From the NCBI GenBank assembly GCA_024998595.1, contig JACOEK010000008.1, positions 58,794 to 122,793 on the forward strand: 64,000 bases of DNA. The letters run 5' to 3'. The translations under genes were made by a program, and so were the position numbers. Below, one piece after another: positions 38,940 to 47,937 of this stretch. The stretch is from Nitrospira sp. (GTDB lineage: Bacteria > Nitrospirota > Nitrospiria > Nitrospirales > Nitrospiraceae). The notes under the pieces were generated by a model. The model made no database searches. It was not told the DNA's origin and was given only the letters and a program-made list of their open reading frames with translations. Within the stretch, counting starts at the first letter, position 1. Each line of letters begins with the position of its first letter.

Positions 38940-39545
38940 ATGGCGAAGAAGACTGTGAAAAAGAAAAGCTCTGCTGGGAAAGCCGCGGGGCCGAAAAAGG
39001 TCGCGGCAAAAAAGGCGAGCAAGCCGAAGAAAGTCGTAAAAGCGAAGAAGGCTGTAGCAGCCAAGAAGACGGTGAAGGCGAAGAAGGCAGCGCCACCGAA
39101 GGCGGCTCCCAAGAAACCGGTCAAAAAGAACGCCCAAAAGAGTACAGGCAAGCAGGCCCCCGCGAAAGCCGCGCGTTCCTCCAAAGCGAAAGCGGCGCCA
39201 AAGGCCGCAAAGCCTGCGCCGAAACCTACATCCAAACCCAAGCCCAAGCCGACACCACCCAAGGCCAAGGTGCCCGCGGAAGTCCCTGCAGCCGTTCCTG
39301 AGTCGAAGCCGGTGAAACCTGTCGTGCCGGAGGTTGTGAAGGCACCTACGGTGGACATTGAGGCATCGCAGCTCGAACTCGAGGACGACGAAGAGGAGAT
39401 GGCCGAAGATTTGGAGGATGTTTCAGAGGAAATTGAAGAAGAGATCGAAGAAGAACTCGGACTCGACGCCGAAGATGACGACGTCGATTATCTGGAAAAG
39501 TCCGAAGATCTGCTCGACGACGCGGACGAGTATCGTAACAATTAG
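38940..39545 (+). CDS. histone H1-like Lys/Ala/Pro-rich protein with acidic C-terminal tail
   Basis: A 201-residue low-complexity protein in two parts. Residues 1-125 are almost all Lys, Ala and Pro in AKK, KPKK and PKP units, like eukaryotic H1 tails and bacterial Hc1/AlgP proteins. Residues 140-201 are strongly acidic (EDDEEEMAEDLEDVSEEIEE and more). The basic part should bind nucleic acid; the acidic tail could fold back on it and control binding, as proposed for other acidic-tailed DNA binders. The start follows GAGGACG. Function beyond nucleic-acid binding is unknown. Confidence 0.85.
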   Translation: MAKKTVKKKSSAGKAAGPKKVAAKKASKPKKVVKAKKAVAAKKTVKAKKAAPPKAAPKKPVKKNAQKSTGKQAPAKAARSSKAKAAPKAAKPAPKPTSKPKPKPTPPKAKVPAEVPAAVPESKPVKPVVPEVVKAPTVDIEASQLELEDDEEEMAEDLEDVSEEIEEEIEEELGLDAEDDDVDYLEKSEDLLDDADEYRNN

Positions 39546-39757
39546 CCCAGGTTGATGCGGGCCTCTCCCGAGTGGCTCGGTCGATGGGTCTGCGTGCCTC
39601 GTGTGTGCTAGCCAGTGAAGGTCCCACTGAACATGCCGGATGCTATGATGTTTTTCGGTGCCTCCTGCGTGGAGTCTCGGCGCACACCCCGATTGTATTG
39701 CGTCGGCACTGTGCTACTGGTGGAGACGCTCGTCTATTCTGACCGCTCACCCCTCGC

Positions 39758-40210
39758 ATGAGCCACTTTCTGTTCATCGCCGGCGCGTTGCGCGAACGGA
39801 CTTCACCCGAGAGTGCCGAACTGCAACTTGGCGCGGGAATCTGGGGCCTGTGCACGTCTCTCATTCGCGACAATCTTCAGAAGTTCATGACCCCCGATTC
39901 TCACGGTTTGGTGTATGTGTTGAAGGAAGGTATTCGAGCGGAGTTTTCGATCATCTCGCCGGTGCAGCCATTTCAAGCCTTAGACGAGCTGCTGAAAGAT
40001 GAGCTGCGTACGGAGGCCCGCTATGGGTTTGTACGGGTCACACCGGTTCGACGTTGGGAAGGCAATGCGCCTGATTGCCAGATACTACTTCAGCGAGTCC
40101 TGTGCATCGAGGAACAGTCAGAGCTATCCAGGCGACTCAGCCTTGGGATGCACCGGCTCTCAAATGAGGAGTATCAAGCGATTGTTGAGGGGCTGGGGGC
40201 GGAAAAGTAA
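39758..40210 (+). CDS. protein of unknown function
   Basis: A 150-residue soluble protein with no recognised motif; it contains SHFLFIAGALRERT at the start and several amphipathic helices. No Shine-Dalgarno precedes the ATG, and a TATGAT box preceded by TGC lies at 39644-39649, about 110 bases upstream. The gene is plausible by codon use and length. It converges with the Lon-like protease gene, 26 bases away. Confidence 0.6.
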   Translation: MSHFLFIAGALRERTSPESAELQLGAGIWGLCTSLIRDNLQKFMTPDSHGLVYVLKEGIRAEFSIISPVQPFQALDELLKDELRTEARYGFVRVTPVRRWEGNAPDCQILLQRVLCIEEQSELSRRLSLGMHRLSNEEYQAIVEGLGAEK

Positions 40211-40236
40211 AGGCCACGCGGGTCTTACTTAGGCCG

Positions 40237-40917
40237 CTAATCGAGGGTGCCCCCTGTCATGAGATAGTAGGCTTCTTCAACCCTGTCGACCTCCTTGACC
40301 TCCACATTGAGCTCCCAGGCGAGCCGGGTGATGTTCCACCGCGGATCGTCGCGTTGACCCTGAGGGATCAGGATAGTGCGATATCCCTCCCGAGCCGCTG
40401 CGCGGATCTTGTCGGAGATACCTCCCACCGGACCGATCGTGCCGTCCTTGGAGATGGTGCCGGTGAGCGCAATGCCGCGCCGGATCCGGTCTCCTTTGAG
40501 CAGTGCGGCAAATCCCACCGTCATGACACCTCCGGCACTCGGGCCGTCGGTGCCGGTTGCGGCATAGGCAATGCCGATGACGCTGACGGTCCCGCGGTGG
40601 TCGACGTTCGGCGTATGTTCGAGCGCGTATTGGAATGCGAGGGCCATGGATCCGAGGTTGGTCTGCCCAGGCTTGATGTTGCCACCTTGCCATTGCAGCA
40701 GCATCGGCGAAGGACTCGGCTGTTGGTCCCAGCGCAAAAGGAGCACCTCGAATACACCAAGGTGATTGGCTTGAATCGCGGCTAACATGGGGACTTCGAC
40801 TATGGACTCGGCATCTGCCTGAAGGAGGTTTCCGAATAACCAGCAGGGGCAAAGGCAGATCAGGCATAAAATCCGCAGACGTCTACGGACGATGGTGTGA
40901 TAACTGGTATCCGCCAT
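40237..40917 (-). CDS. secreted Lon-type (S16) protease domain without ATPase
   Basis: A 226-residue protein with a signal-like N-terminus (RRRLRILCLICLCPCWLFG) and a lone Lon proteolytic domain. The catalytic Ser is in TDGPSAGGVMTVGFAALL and the catalytic Lys in GPVGGISDKIRAAAREG, the S16 Ser/Lys pair; GIALTGTISKDGTI lies between as in Lon. There is no AAA+ module, so it cannot unfold substrates by itself and, if exported, works without ATP. It may trim flexible periplasmic proteins. An extended -10 (TGCTACACT) on the minus strand lies 9 bases before the ATG. Confidence 0.85.
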   Translation of the reverse strand: MADTSYHTIVRRRLRILCLICLCPCWLFGNLLQADAESIVEVPMLAAIQANHLGVFEVLLLRWDQQPSPSPMLLQWQGGNIKPGQTNLGSMALAFQYALEHTPNVDHRGTVSVIGIAYAATGTDGPSAGGVMTVGFAALLKGDRIRRGIALTGTISKDGTIGPVGGISDKIRAAAREGYRTILIPQGQRDDPRWNITRLAWELNVEVKEVDRVEEAYYLMTGGTLD

Positions 40918-40926
40918 ATGAGAGCG

Positions 40927-40956
40927 AGTGTAGCAAAGCCCATACCGGTGTAAAGT
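40927..40956. promoter_or_regulatory. divergent -10 boxes for the Lon-like and pentapeptide genes
   Basis: Minus strand: TACACT (40932-40927) preceded by TGC, 9 bases from the Lon-like ATG. Plus strand: TAAAGT (40951-40956) preceded by TG, 43 bases from the pentapeptide-repeat gene. -35 boxes are weak on both sides. Confidence 0.35.
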
Positions 40957-40998
40957 GGCGCGGCGATTTTTCGCCCGCGAGTCTGGACGGAGAGTTCA

Positions 40999-42099
40999 AT
41001 GACAGTGCTGCTCCGAGGGAGAGTGTTAGATCGAGTGCCGTTGTGCCTGGTGGGTTTCGTGTGGGTGTTCGTAATCGTTCCTGGAATGCTGTTCGCCGAA
41101 TGTACGAGTGAGGGAAGCGGGAAGACCGCGACCGCCGTATTCACTTTGCATTTGCACCCTACCTGCACGGAAGCCGAGCGGGAGGCCCGTGCCATTCCTG
41201 CGCAGGATCTCTTGCGAGCCTTGGCGGCCGGGAAGGGAATTGATCTGGCCGGAGTGGTCATCCAGGGGGATATGGTACTCGATGAGTTGCCGGCGCAGAA
41301 GGTTTCTGCGGTCCAGGGATTGTCTCTGGAAGATCGCCGGATGCTTGAAGGCCTCAATGATGACGAAGTGCATGTCATTCGAGGGCCATTCGTGATCAAG
41401 CACTCCCGTGTGAAGGGGCGGATCGTTAATCGCCTCAAACGGGGATTCTTGCTGATAACCGGACCGGTAGTATTGGTGCACACCGAATTTATCGGCCTCG
41501 TGGATTTGTCGCGTACGGTGTTTCTCGGTTTAGTTGATGGATCAAATGTCAGATTCGAGCAGGAAAGTTATTTCGTGCAGGACCGCTTCACGCAAGGCGC
41601 CATGTTTTCTGATACCCGGTTTGGCCCCCATGCCAGATTTCACCGCTCTGTGTTTAGCGGTCCGGCCATCTATCGCGGCGCTGACTTTGCTGGCCTGACC
41701 GAATTTCTGGAAGTGGTGTTCGAACAGGATGCAAATTTTTCTCGCGCGGCATTTCATATGGGAACCGGCTTTTCCGGTGCGCACTGTCGTGGCAAATGCG
41801 ATTTCTCGTCGACGCAGTTCGATAGAGAGGCATTCTTTCTGTTTGCACGGTTTGACCGGGCTGTGACATTTGCCTCCGCGCGGTTCAATTCTGAAGCCGA
41901 TTTTTCAGACGCCTCCTTCCAGACGTCTGATGACCTGACGCAGGCCACGTTCGCTCGCCCGCCAGTCTTGACCAGAACCGCCCGGGTCGTTTCGGCTATG
42001 CCCGCTAGTCCGGAAGGGGGGCCCTTTTCTCAGGTCCTGACGATTGGATTGTTCATTGCGGCATTGGGGATTCTAATCTACATTCTTAAGGCGAAGTGA
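40999..42099 (+). CDS. exported pentapeptide-repeat protein with C-terminal anchor
   Basis: A 366-residue protein with a signal sequence (CLVGFVWVFVIVPGMLFA), a Cys-containing N-terminal part, and from about residue 150 a run of five-residue units with Phe or Leu at the centre (FSDTRFGPHARFHRSVFSGP, then DFSSTQFDREAFFLFARF and DFSDASF), which should fold as a right-handed four-sided helix. A hydrophobic C-terminal helix (VLTIGLFIAALGILIYIL) would anchor it in the membrane. Such helices often bind other proteins; the partner is unknown. Confidence 0.85.
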   Translation: MTVLLRGRVLDRVPLCLVGFVWVFVIVPGMLFAECTSEGSGKTATAVFTLHLHPTCTEAEREARAIPAQDLLRALAAGKGIDLAGVVIQGDMVLDELPAQKVSAVQGLSLEDRRMLEGLNDDEVHVIRGPFVIKHSRVKGRIVNRLKRGFLLITGPVVLVHTEFIGLVDLSRTVFLGLVDGSNVRFEQESYFVQDRFTQGAMFSDTRFGPHARFHRSVFSGPAIYRGADFAGLTEFLEVVFEQDANFSRAAFHMGTGFSGAHCRGKCDFSSTQFDREAFFLFARFDRAVTFASARFNSEADFSDASFQTSDDLTQATFARPPVLTRTARVVSAMPASPEGGPFSQVLTIGLFIAALGILIYILKAK

Positions 42100-42131
42100 C
42101 GACTGCCGAACCCCAACATATAGTTTTGGTA

Positions 42132-42161
42132 TTGCCCCATCCCCCCATAAATTGGTATAAG
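42132..42161 (+). promoter_or_regulatory. probable promoter of scpA-scpB
   Basis: TTGCCC (42132-42137), 18-base spacer, TATAAG (42156-42161) with TGG ahead (extended -10). scpA starts 36 bases downstream behind a GGAG. Confidence 0.45.
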
Positions 42162-42196
42162 ATTAAAACTTTGTCCAAGGGAGCGCCTGGTACCTG

Positions 42197-42976
42197 ATGG
42201 ACCAACCTGAACTGCCCTACCAAGTCAAGATCGAGAATTTTGAAGGTCCGCTCGATCTCCTCTTGCATCTCATCAAGAAAAACGAAATCAACATCTACGA
42301 TATTCCGATCGCGCTGATCGCTCAGCAGTATTTGGACTATCTGTCGGTGATGAAGGAATTGAACCTCGCCGTGGCCGGTGAATTTTTAGTGATGGCAGCC
42401 ACGTTGTTGCACATCAAGTCGCGTATGTTGTTGCCGGCAGACGAGGTTACTGTAGATGAGGAAGAGGGGCCCGATCCCCGCGAAGAACTTGTCCGGCGGT
42501 TGCTTGAATACAAGCAATTCAAGGAAGCAGCCTCCCAGTTGGATTATAAAGAACGCCTGTGGCGGGATACGTTTGGCCGCGAGCCCGGGGCACCGATCGA
42601 AGTCGCGAAAGATGAGAGCCTGCTCGACGAGATTTCTCTGTTTGATCTGGTTGATGCATTGCAGGGCGTTCTGTCCCGTCATCCCGGAAAACGTCTGGTC
42701 GAAATTATCCCTGACAACCTCACGGTTCGCACGCGTATGAGCGCGATTATCGAGGCGTTGGAAGTGCACGAGTCCATGGCATTCACGGCGCTGTTTGAGG
42801 AGTCGAGTCATCGGCTGGTCGTGATTGTGACCTTTCTGGCCTTACTCGAACTGATCCGGATCAGGGTCGTGCGAGTCTTTCAAAGTGAAACCTTCGGGGC
42901 AATTCTTGTCTCCCGTGCCTTTACGGCGGTGGCAGAAGGCGATCTAGTGGAGGAGTCTGAATGGAAGAACCTATGA
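42197..42976 (+). CDS. scpA: segregation and condensation protein A (kleisin)
   Basis: Kleisin subunit that joins SMC heads and ScpB in the bacterial condensin. The 259 residues show the family start YQVKIENFEGPLDLLLHLIKKNEINIYDIPI (only part quoted as key: FEGPLDLLLHLI), the ALIAQQYLDYL helix, and a C-terminal winged helix ending in TFLALLELIRIRVVRVFQ. It overlaps scpB by 16 bases. Confidence 0.96.
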   Translation: MDQPELPYQVKIENFEGPLDLLLHLIKKNEINIYDIPIALIAQQYLDYLSVMKELNLAVAGEFLVMAATLLHIKSRMLLPADEVTVDEEEGPDPREELVRRLLEYKQFKEAASQLDYKERLWRDTFGREPGAPIEVAKDESLLDEISLFDLVDALQGVLSRHPGKRLVEIIPDNLTVRTRMSAIIEALEVHESMAFTALFEESSHRLVVIVTFLALLELIRIRVVRVFQSETFGAILVSRAFTAVAEGDLVEESEWKNL

Positions 42977-43887
42977 GTCTCAGCATGGAGGACGCAGTCG
43001 AACAGTCTGCCGAACCCGGGGAGAGGGAGGTGATAGATTCTGAAGAGCCGATTGCTGGTCCAGAGATGGAGGCGCAGGTCGGCGAATCTGCCATCACCGA
43101 GATGGCTGCGCCGGCGCCCGCCGCTGATCCTGCCCTCTCCGACTTGCGAGCCTTGAAGGGAATTCTTGAGGCATTGCTCTTTGTCACGGCTGAGCCGATT
43201 CCTGTCACGCGGTTCCTCGCGTTACTCGGAGCTGTGACGAAGCAAGAGGTCGATCAGGCGTTGGCCAGTCTTAGTCATGATTACGAGCAGGAAGGCCGAG
43301 GCCTCCAGTTGGCAGAGGTGGCCGGAGGCTACCGTATCGTGACCAAGGCTGAATTTGCTCCCTGGCTCAAGCGGCTGGAGAAGGTGAAGGCTCCGTCGAA
43401 ATTGTCGCGCTCCGCGCTTGAATCCCTGGCGATCATTGCCTACAAGCAGCCGATCGTCCGCGGGGAGGTTGAGCAGATTCGAGGCGTTGAAACGTCTGGG
43501 GTGATCCGGACTCTGCTGGAGCGAAAACTCGTGCGCATCGTTGGCAGAAAAGAGGAGCCGGGGCGTCCGATCATGTACGGTACCACCAAGGTGTTCCTCG
43601 AACATTTTGGCCTTCGCGATTTGTCTCAGCTGCCCCCGCTCCGCGAATTTAAAGAATTGGGCGAATCCGAGCAAGCGATGTTACCCATCGATGAGGTTGA
43701 GCCTGTGGGGCAGGAAGCCTTACCCCCAAGTGCGGAGGCTTCGGCTGAGGAACATGTTGAAGGATCAAACGGGTCGGGAGATCGTTTTGAGATGAACGGT
43801 GTCGGCCAAGTGTTGCCGGAGACGACCTCGATTGAAATGAATGCTGATAACGAGCTAATGGTAGCCGAGGTGGCAGAAGAATCCTGA
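42961..43887 (+). CDS. scpB: segregation and condensation protein B
   Basis: Partner of ScpA in condensin. The core, about residues 60-235, has two winged helices: LKGILEALLFVTAEPI, GLQLAEVAGGYRIVTKAEF, LSRSALESLAIIAYKQPI, RGEVEQIRGVETSGVIRTLL and MYGTTKVFLEHFGLRDL. At 308 residues it is longer than usual (about 200) because of acidic, disordered-looking ends. ATG 42973 is an alternative start. The gene is followed by a bidirectional terminator. Confidence 0.95.
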   Translation: MEEPMSLSMEDAVEQSAEPGEREVIDSEEPIAGPEMEAQVGESAITEMAAPAPAADPALSDLRALKGILEALLFVTAEPIPVTRFLALLGAVTKQEVDQALASLSHDYEQEGRGLQLAEVAGGYRIVTKAEFAPWLKRLEKVKAPSKLSRSALESLAIIAYKQPIVRGEVEQIRGVETSGVIRTLLERKLVRIVGRKEEPGRPIMYGTTKVFLEHFGLRDLSQLPPLREFKELGESEQAMLPIDEVEPVGQEALPPSAEASAEEHVEGSNGSGDRFEMNGVGQVLPETTSIEMNADNELMVAEVAEES

Positions 43888-43980
43888 TTGCCGCATGCCC
43901 ATGCGCAGGTTCGGTTCAGTCAGTGCTCGGCATCCCTTTGCGCGCTGATCGCCCGTTCTCTCCCACGCTCTTAAAATACA

Positions 43981-44026
43981 AAAGGCCTTCGGGATGCTCC
44001 ATCGGAGCGTGTGCCCGGAGGCCTTT
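43981..44026. terminator. bidirectional terminator after scpB
   Basis: AAAGGCCTTCGGG (43981-43993) pairs with CCCGGAGGCCTTT (44014-44026) with one mismatch, and an inner GCTCC/GGAGC pair extends the hairpin. T-rich tails exist on both sides (CCTTT; and TTTTGTATTTT on the minus strand), so it can end both scpB and the converging gene at 44052. Confidence 0.75.
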
Positions 44027-44051
44027 CGCATATGTGGCTGAGCGCGCCAAC

Positions 44052-44621
44052 CTAGCGACAGCCGATCGGAATGAAGCCGGCTCCGAAAATCCGTGACAAT
44101 GTGACGTACCGGGCATTGTCGTAAAAGGAGTAGCTGGGGGCGTACCAGTTCTGTGCCGTAGGGTCCCCGCCATAGGATGGATCCGTCCCGAAGATGTGTC
44201 CCCCACGGCTATTCTGATTGAGATGGATCCACTCCATATACATGGAACAGACTTCTCCCTGCACTGATCCCCCGGCAGTGTTGCCGGCATACCAATCGCG
44301 CCCGGAATCCGGTATCTGCGATAAATTGCGCAACGCGCCCATCGGAGTATCGTATGAAAAATCTTTCGCCCGGGGGGCCGGCGTAGCGGGTGAGCCGTTG
44401 GTCGAGGGTGGGAAGACCGTGTCGGGCAGCGAGGGTACGACGGAAAGGGCCTTCAGGACTTTTGGCTGGCACTCCGGTCGTTCTTTGTTGGTATAGAGTG
44501 TCGTTCCTTCAGGACCAGGGCATTCCCACATTTCGACCGGGGAGGACTCAACCGCCTGCACGCTGGGGGCGAGGATGAAACTCGCGGCGAGAGTTGCGAG
44601 CACAAGTCGTGTTGGCCACAT
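44052..44621 (-). CDS. secreted protein of unknown function
   Basis: A 189-residue protein with a signal peptide (LVLATLAASFILAPSVQA). Its mature start, WECPGPEGTTLYTNKERPEC, resembles the short DUF4124-like motif in which a residue string with Cys reads as if displayed on a surface; the rest is Tyr/Ser/Gly-rich with further Cys. GGAGGTG before ATG 44621 sets the start; the open frame up to 44825 is not used. The gap of 308 bases upstream contains the promoter of the next plus-strand gene and otherwise nothing I recognise. Confidence 0.75.
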   Translation of the reverse strand: MWPTRLVLATLAASFILAPSVQAVESSPVEMWECPGPEGTTLYTNKERPECQPKVLKALSVVPSLPDTVFPPSTNGSPATPAPRAKDFSYDTPMGALRNLSQIPDSGRDWYAGNTAGGSVQGEVCSMYMEWIHLNQNSRGGHIFGTDPSYGGDPTAQNWYAPSYSFYDNARYVTLSRIFGAGFIPIGCR

Positions 44622-44837
44622 GGTGCACCTCCGATTAATTTGTCTTGCCGGGCGACGCGCGTTGTTATCGACCATTGAGAGAGCAGAGCCTATGACATTC
44701 GAAAGAAATGCGTCCATCCAGCTTTGGAGGGATGTTAGCCTACCAGGGGCTCGACACGGGGGACAGGCCTCGTCGTCGATCGACCAGACTGCGGCAGAAC
44801 AACAGGGGGAGTTGGCGCGACCCACGCTGGTACTGCC

Positions 44838-44867
44838 TTGACTCCCTTCTTTTCGCTTTGTTAGACT
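44838..44867 (+). promoter_or_regulatory. probable promoter of the NHL-repeat gene
   Basis: TTGACT (44838-44843), 18 bases, TAGACT (44862-44867) with TGT ahead of it. The same -10 form, TAGACT, is used at 22582 and 59635. The gene starts at 44930 behind GAGGAA. Confidence 0.45.
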
Positions 44868-44929
44868 GCCCGATCTAAGTTATTGAAACATCCGCCAATC
44901 TTCACCAATCTCGTACCACGAGGAACACC

Positions 44930-47899
44930 ATGATCAAGGCTTGGCTACTCGACGAAATGTTTCGGTTTGACCGTCGGTATCTCACCGCGGAAGGAAGTCA
45001 GAGCGAGTGGGGCGCCGGGGACTCCGTTGCAGAGGAGGAAGACCTTCCTCCTGCGCCGGCAGGAGTGGCCGCCAAAGCCGGGAATGGCCGGGTGATGATT
45101 ACCTGGAACGCCGTGCCGGACGCGATGTACTACAACTTGTACTTCATGACCACGAAAGGCGTGCAGATCAAGTTTTCAGAACTCACGCGTCCCATCGCCA
45201 GCGCAGAAGATTTCAAGACCGTCATCGGTGTGACGAAGGAAAAAGGGACCTGTATCGAAGGGGCTCAGTCGCCATTCATCCATGACGATTTGGCGAACGG
45301 AACGTGTTACCACTATGTCGTGACAGTGGTGACGCAGAAAGGGGAAAGCCCCGAGTCTCAGGAGGTCATGGCGATCCCCGCTCCCTACCTGATTGCGAAA
45401 GTGATTGGCCAGGAAGGTGTGGACGAGGGGGAGTTCAGCTCTCCGACGGGCATCGCGGTGGACAAGGACGGCAATCTCTACGTTGCTGACACGGACAATC
45501 ATTCCATTCAAAAATTCGATAAAGACGGCAAATTTCTCGGACGGTGGGGTGGAGAGGCGGGCAGCGCGGAAGGCAATTATTACTATCCCCGCGGTCTCAC
45601 CACTAACAACGACGGACAGGTGTATGTCGCTGATACGGGTAACAACCGCGTGCAGCGGCTTGATACCGACGGCAATCCCATGAAAGCGTGGGGAAAGTTC
45701 GGATTTGCCTGGCGCGGGGCTGATATGAATAAGTTCGACGCGCCCTGGGGTGTGACCACCGACCAGGAGGGCAACATCTACGTCACAGACACCAACAATG
45801 CCCGCATTCAAAAGTTTAAAGGCGACGGCACGCCCTTATTGAAATGGGGACGGGACGGCAGCTTTGACGGCGCGTTTTTCTTCCCTCGTGGAGTGGCTGT
45901 AGATTTCGTTGGAAATACGTATGTGGCCGACGAAGGGAACAACCGCATTCAAAAGTTCGATACGCGGGGCAGCTTTTTGACCAAGTGGGGACGTGAGGGC
46001 AGCGGACCGGGCCAATTCAAAGCGCCCTGGGGCGTTACCTGCGATGCCTTGGGTAACGTGTATGTCGTGGATCAGGGTAATCACCGCATCCAGAAATTCG
46101 ATGGAAACGGCACCTTTCTCTGTGCCTGGGGCAATCGCGGCAAAACTGAGGGTCAGCTGAACTTCCCGTCGGGTGTCGCGGTCGACAGAGAAGGCGCAGT
46201 CTACGTGGTGGATAGCGGCAATCATCGCGTGATCAAGTACGTGCCGACGGATGAGGAATTGAACCGCGGCAAGGAAGAGCGTGAGCGGGCTCAGGCCGTC
46301 AGCGAATACCCTGCTCCGGGCAATCTGGCGATTAAGCCTGGTGATACGGAAACGTTTCTCAGTTGGATGGATGTGCCGAAGGCCTCCTCCTACAATCTGT
46401 ACTTCCACACTTCGCCTCACCTCACGTTGGAGGGCGGGACGAAGATCGAGGGTGTAACCAGTCCCTACAATCATACTGGACTGACTAATGACCAAGCGTA
46501 CTTCTATGCGCTGACGGCGGTCTACGAAGACGGCACGGAGAGCAAGTTGTCGGAAGAGGTGTCGACGACACCGGTGCTGATCGACATTACGGCCCCGCAA
46601 ACGCCATATGCCGTGATCAATCATGGCGCGTTCATGACAAACTCGCCTGAAATTGTTGTGACCATTTCCGCGACCGACCTCGATACGGGAGTGGCCGCGT
46701 ACTATATTTCGGAAAATCCGATGACGCCGATGGCGGGAACGCCTGGTTGGGTCGAGGTTCCCCCGGCCATCAAGTTCGGCGCGACGATTCCCTTCATTCT
46801 TTCTCCGAGCGACGGGCAGAAAACCGTCATCGTCTGGTTCAAAGACGTCGGGAACAACATTTCGACACCGGCGAGCGCCACCATCCTCGTCAACACGTCC
46901 GGCTACCTTTGCGTCTCCAAATGGGGCAAGCCGGGCCGCGGCGCATCCTTGTTGCACGGCGGCGAGTTCATGGCTCCGATGTACGGTCTGGCCATCGATC
47001 AACAAGGTTCCATCTTTGTCGTCGACAATGGAAATAACCGGATTCAGAAGTTTGACCGTAACGGGAATTTCATTATTCTCTGGGGAAATTTCGGCGCGGC
47101 CAACGCGAACTTCCATAATCCGACCGGTATCGCCTGCGACGCCAAGGGCGATGTTTTCGTGGTCGATACGAACAATCATCGCGTGCAGAAATTCGATGGC
47201 AAATTGGGCGGCTACATCATGAAGTTCGGTTCGCGGGGCAACGGCGAAGGCCAGTTCAATGCGCCCTGGGGCATCGCCATCGATCGGGTACGCGGGTATA
47301 TCTACGTCGTCGATAGCGCGAACTTCCGAGTGCAGAAATTCGACCTCACCGGCGAGTTCATCATGTCGTGGGGCAGCTTCGGCAACGGCGATGGGCAATT
47401 CTATTTCCCGCGAGGAATTGCGGTAGACCAAGCCGACGGCACTGTCTACGTGGTCGATATGGGCAACCATCGCGTGCAGAAATTCGATACCAGCACGAAC
47501 GTCTTGCCGCAGTTGCTGACCAAGTGGGGCGGCAGTTCCGAGGCCGGTCATGCCAGCAGCCCGTTGGCGCAGGAAGCCGGACAATTACGATCCCCCTGGG
47601 GTATTGCCGTTGATGGCCAGGGTGATGTGTATGTCACGGACACCGGGAACCATCGTCTCGAAAAGTTCGACCGTGAGGGCAACTTTATCTCTCAGTGGGG
47701 CGGATTCGGCGGCGGCGACGGACAATTCAATTTCCCCTACGGCATCGTGGTGGATTCCCGTGGCAGTGTGTTTGCCGTCGATAGCGGCAACACCCGTGTG
47801 CAGCAGTTTATGCCGGCGGAAGAAGGCAGCGAGCGATTACAGGAAGAAGCGGATGCCGCAGCGGAGCTGGGGCAGATCGATAAAACCACGAGAGTCTAA
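44930..47899 (+). CDS. large NHL-repeat protein with two six-bladed propellers and fibronectin-III-like domains
   Basis: A 989-residue modular protein. Order: a fibronectin-III-like domain (about 38-150), six NHL repeats (about 155-440, units such as [20 protein letters not shown] with NHSIQKFD), a second fibronectin-III-like domain (about 462-545), an Ig-like region (about 550-660), and six more NHL repeats (about 665-965). Each set of six can close one beta-propeller. Such propellers bind proteins, RNA or sugars. No signal peptide is visible (start [11 protein letters not shown]), which is odd for a protein of this design. guaB follows after 38 bases. Confidence 0.9.
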   Translation: MIKAWLLDEMFRFDRRYLTAEGSQSEWGAGDSVAEEEDLPPAPAGVAAKAGNGRVMITWNAVPDAMYYNLYFMTTKGVQIKFSELTRPIASAEDFKTVIGVTKEKGTCIEGAQSPFIHDDLANGTCYHYVVTVVTQKGESPESQEVMAIPAPYLIAKVIGQEGVDEGEFSSPTGIAVDKDGNLYVADTDNHSIQKFDKDGKFLGRWGGEAGSAEGNYYYPRGLTTNNDGQVYVADTGNNRVQRLDTDGNPMKAWGKFGFAWRGADMNKFDAPWGVTTDQEGNIYVTDTNNARIQKFKGDGTPLLKWGRDGSFDGAFFFPRGVAVDFVGNTYVADEGNNRIQKFDTRGSFLTKWGREGSGPGQFKAPWGVTCDALGNVYVVDQGNHRIQKFDGNGTFLCAWGNRGKTEGQLNFPSGVAVDREGAVYVVDSGNHRVIKYVPTDEELNRGKEERERAQAVSEYPAPGNLAIKPGDTETFLSWMDVPKASSYNLYFHTSPHLTLEGGTKIEGVTSPYNHTGLTNDQAYFYALTAVYEDGTESKLSEEVSTTPVLIDITAPQTPYAVINHGAFMTNSPEIVVTISATDLDTGVAAYYISENPMTPMAGTPGWVEVPPAIKFGATIPFILSPSDGQKTVIVWFKDVGNNISTPASATILVNTSGYLCVSKWGKPGRGASLLHGGEFMAPMYGLAIDQQGSIFVVDNGNNRIQKFDRNGNFIILWGNFGAANANFHNPTGIACDAKGDVFVVDTNNHRVQKFDGKLGGYIMKFGSRGNGEGQFNAPWGIAIDRVRGYIYVVDSANFRVQKFDLTGEFIMSWGSFGNGDGQFYFPRGIAVDQADGTVYVVDMGNHRVQKFDTSTNVLPQLLTKWGGSSEAGHASSPLAQEAGQLRSPWGIAVDGQGDVYVTDTGNHRLEKFDREGNFISQWGGFGGGDGQFNFPYGIVVDSRGSVFAVDSGNTRVQQFMPAEEGSERLQEEADAAAELGQIDKTTRV

Positions 47900-47937
47900 G
47901 GGCCGCGGGCAGGAAGCCCGGGAGAGGGTGGCAACGG

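Noticed and set aside
39648..39761. 38-codon upstream frame with ATGA overlap to the gene at 39758
   Set aside because: Its ATG lies within or right at the probable -10 box (TATGAT), so it would not be transcribed; no ribosome site.
45836..47584. 582-codon open frame on the minus strand
   Set aside because: Antisense to the NHL repeats; its apparent repeats come from the NHL repeats of the real gene.
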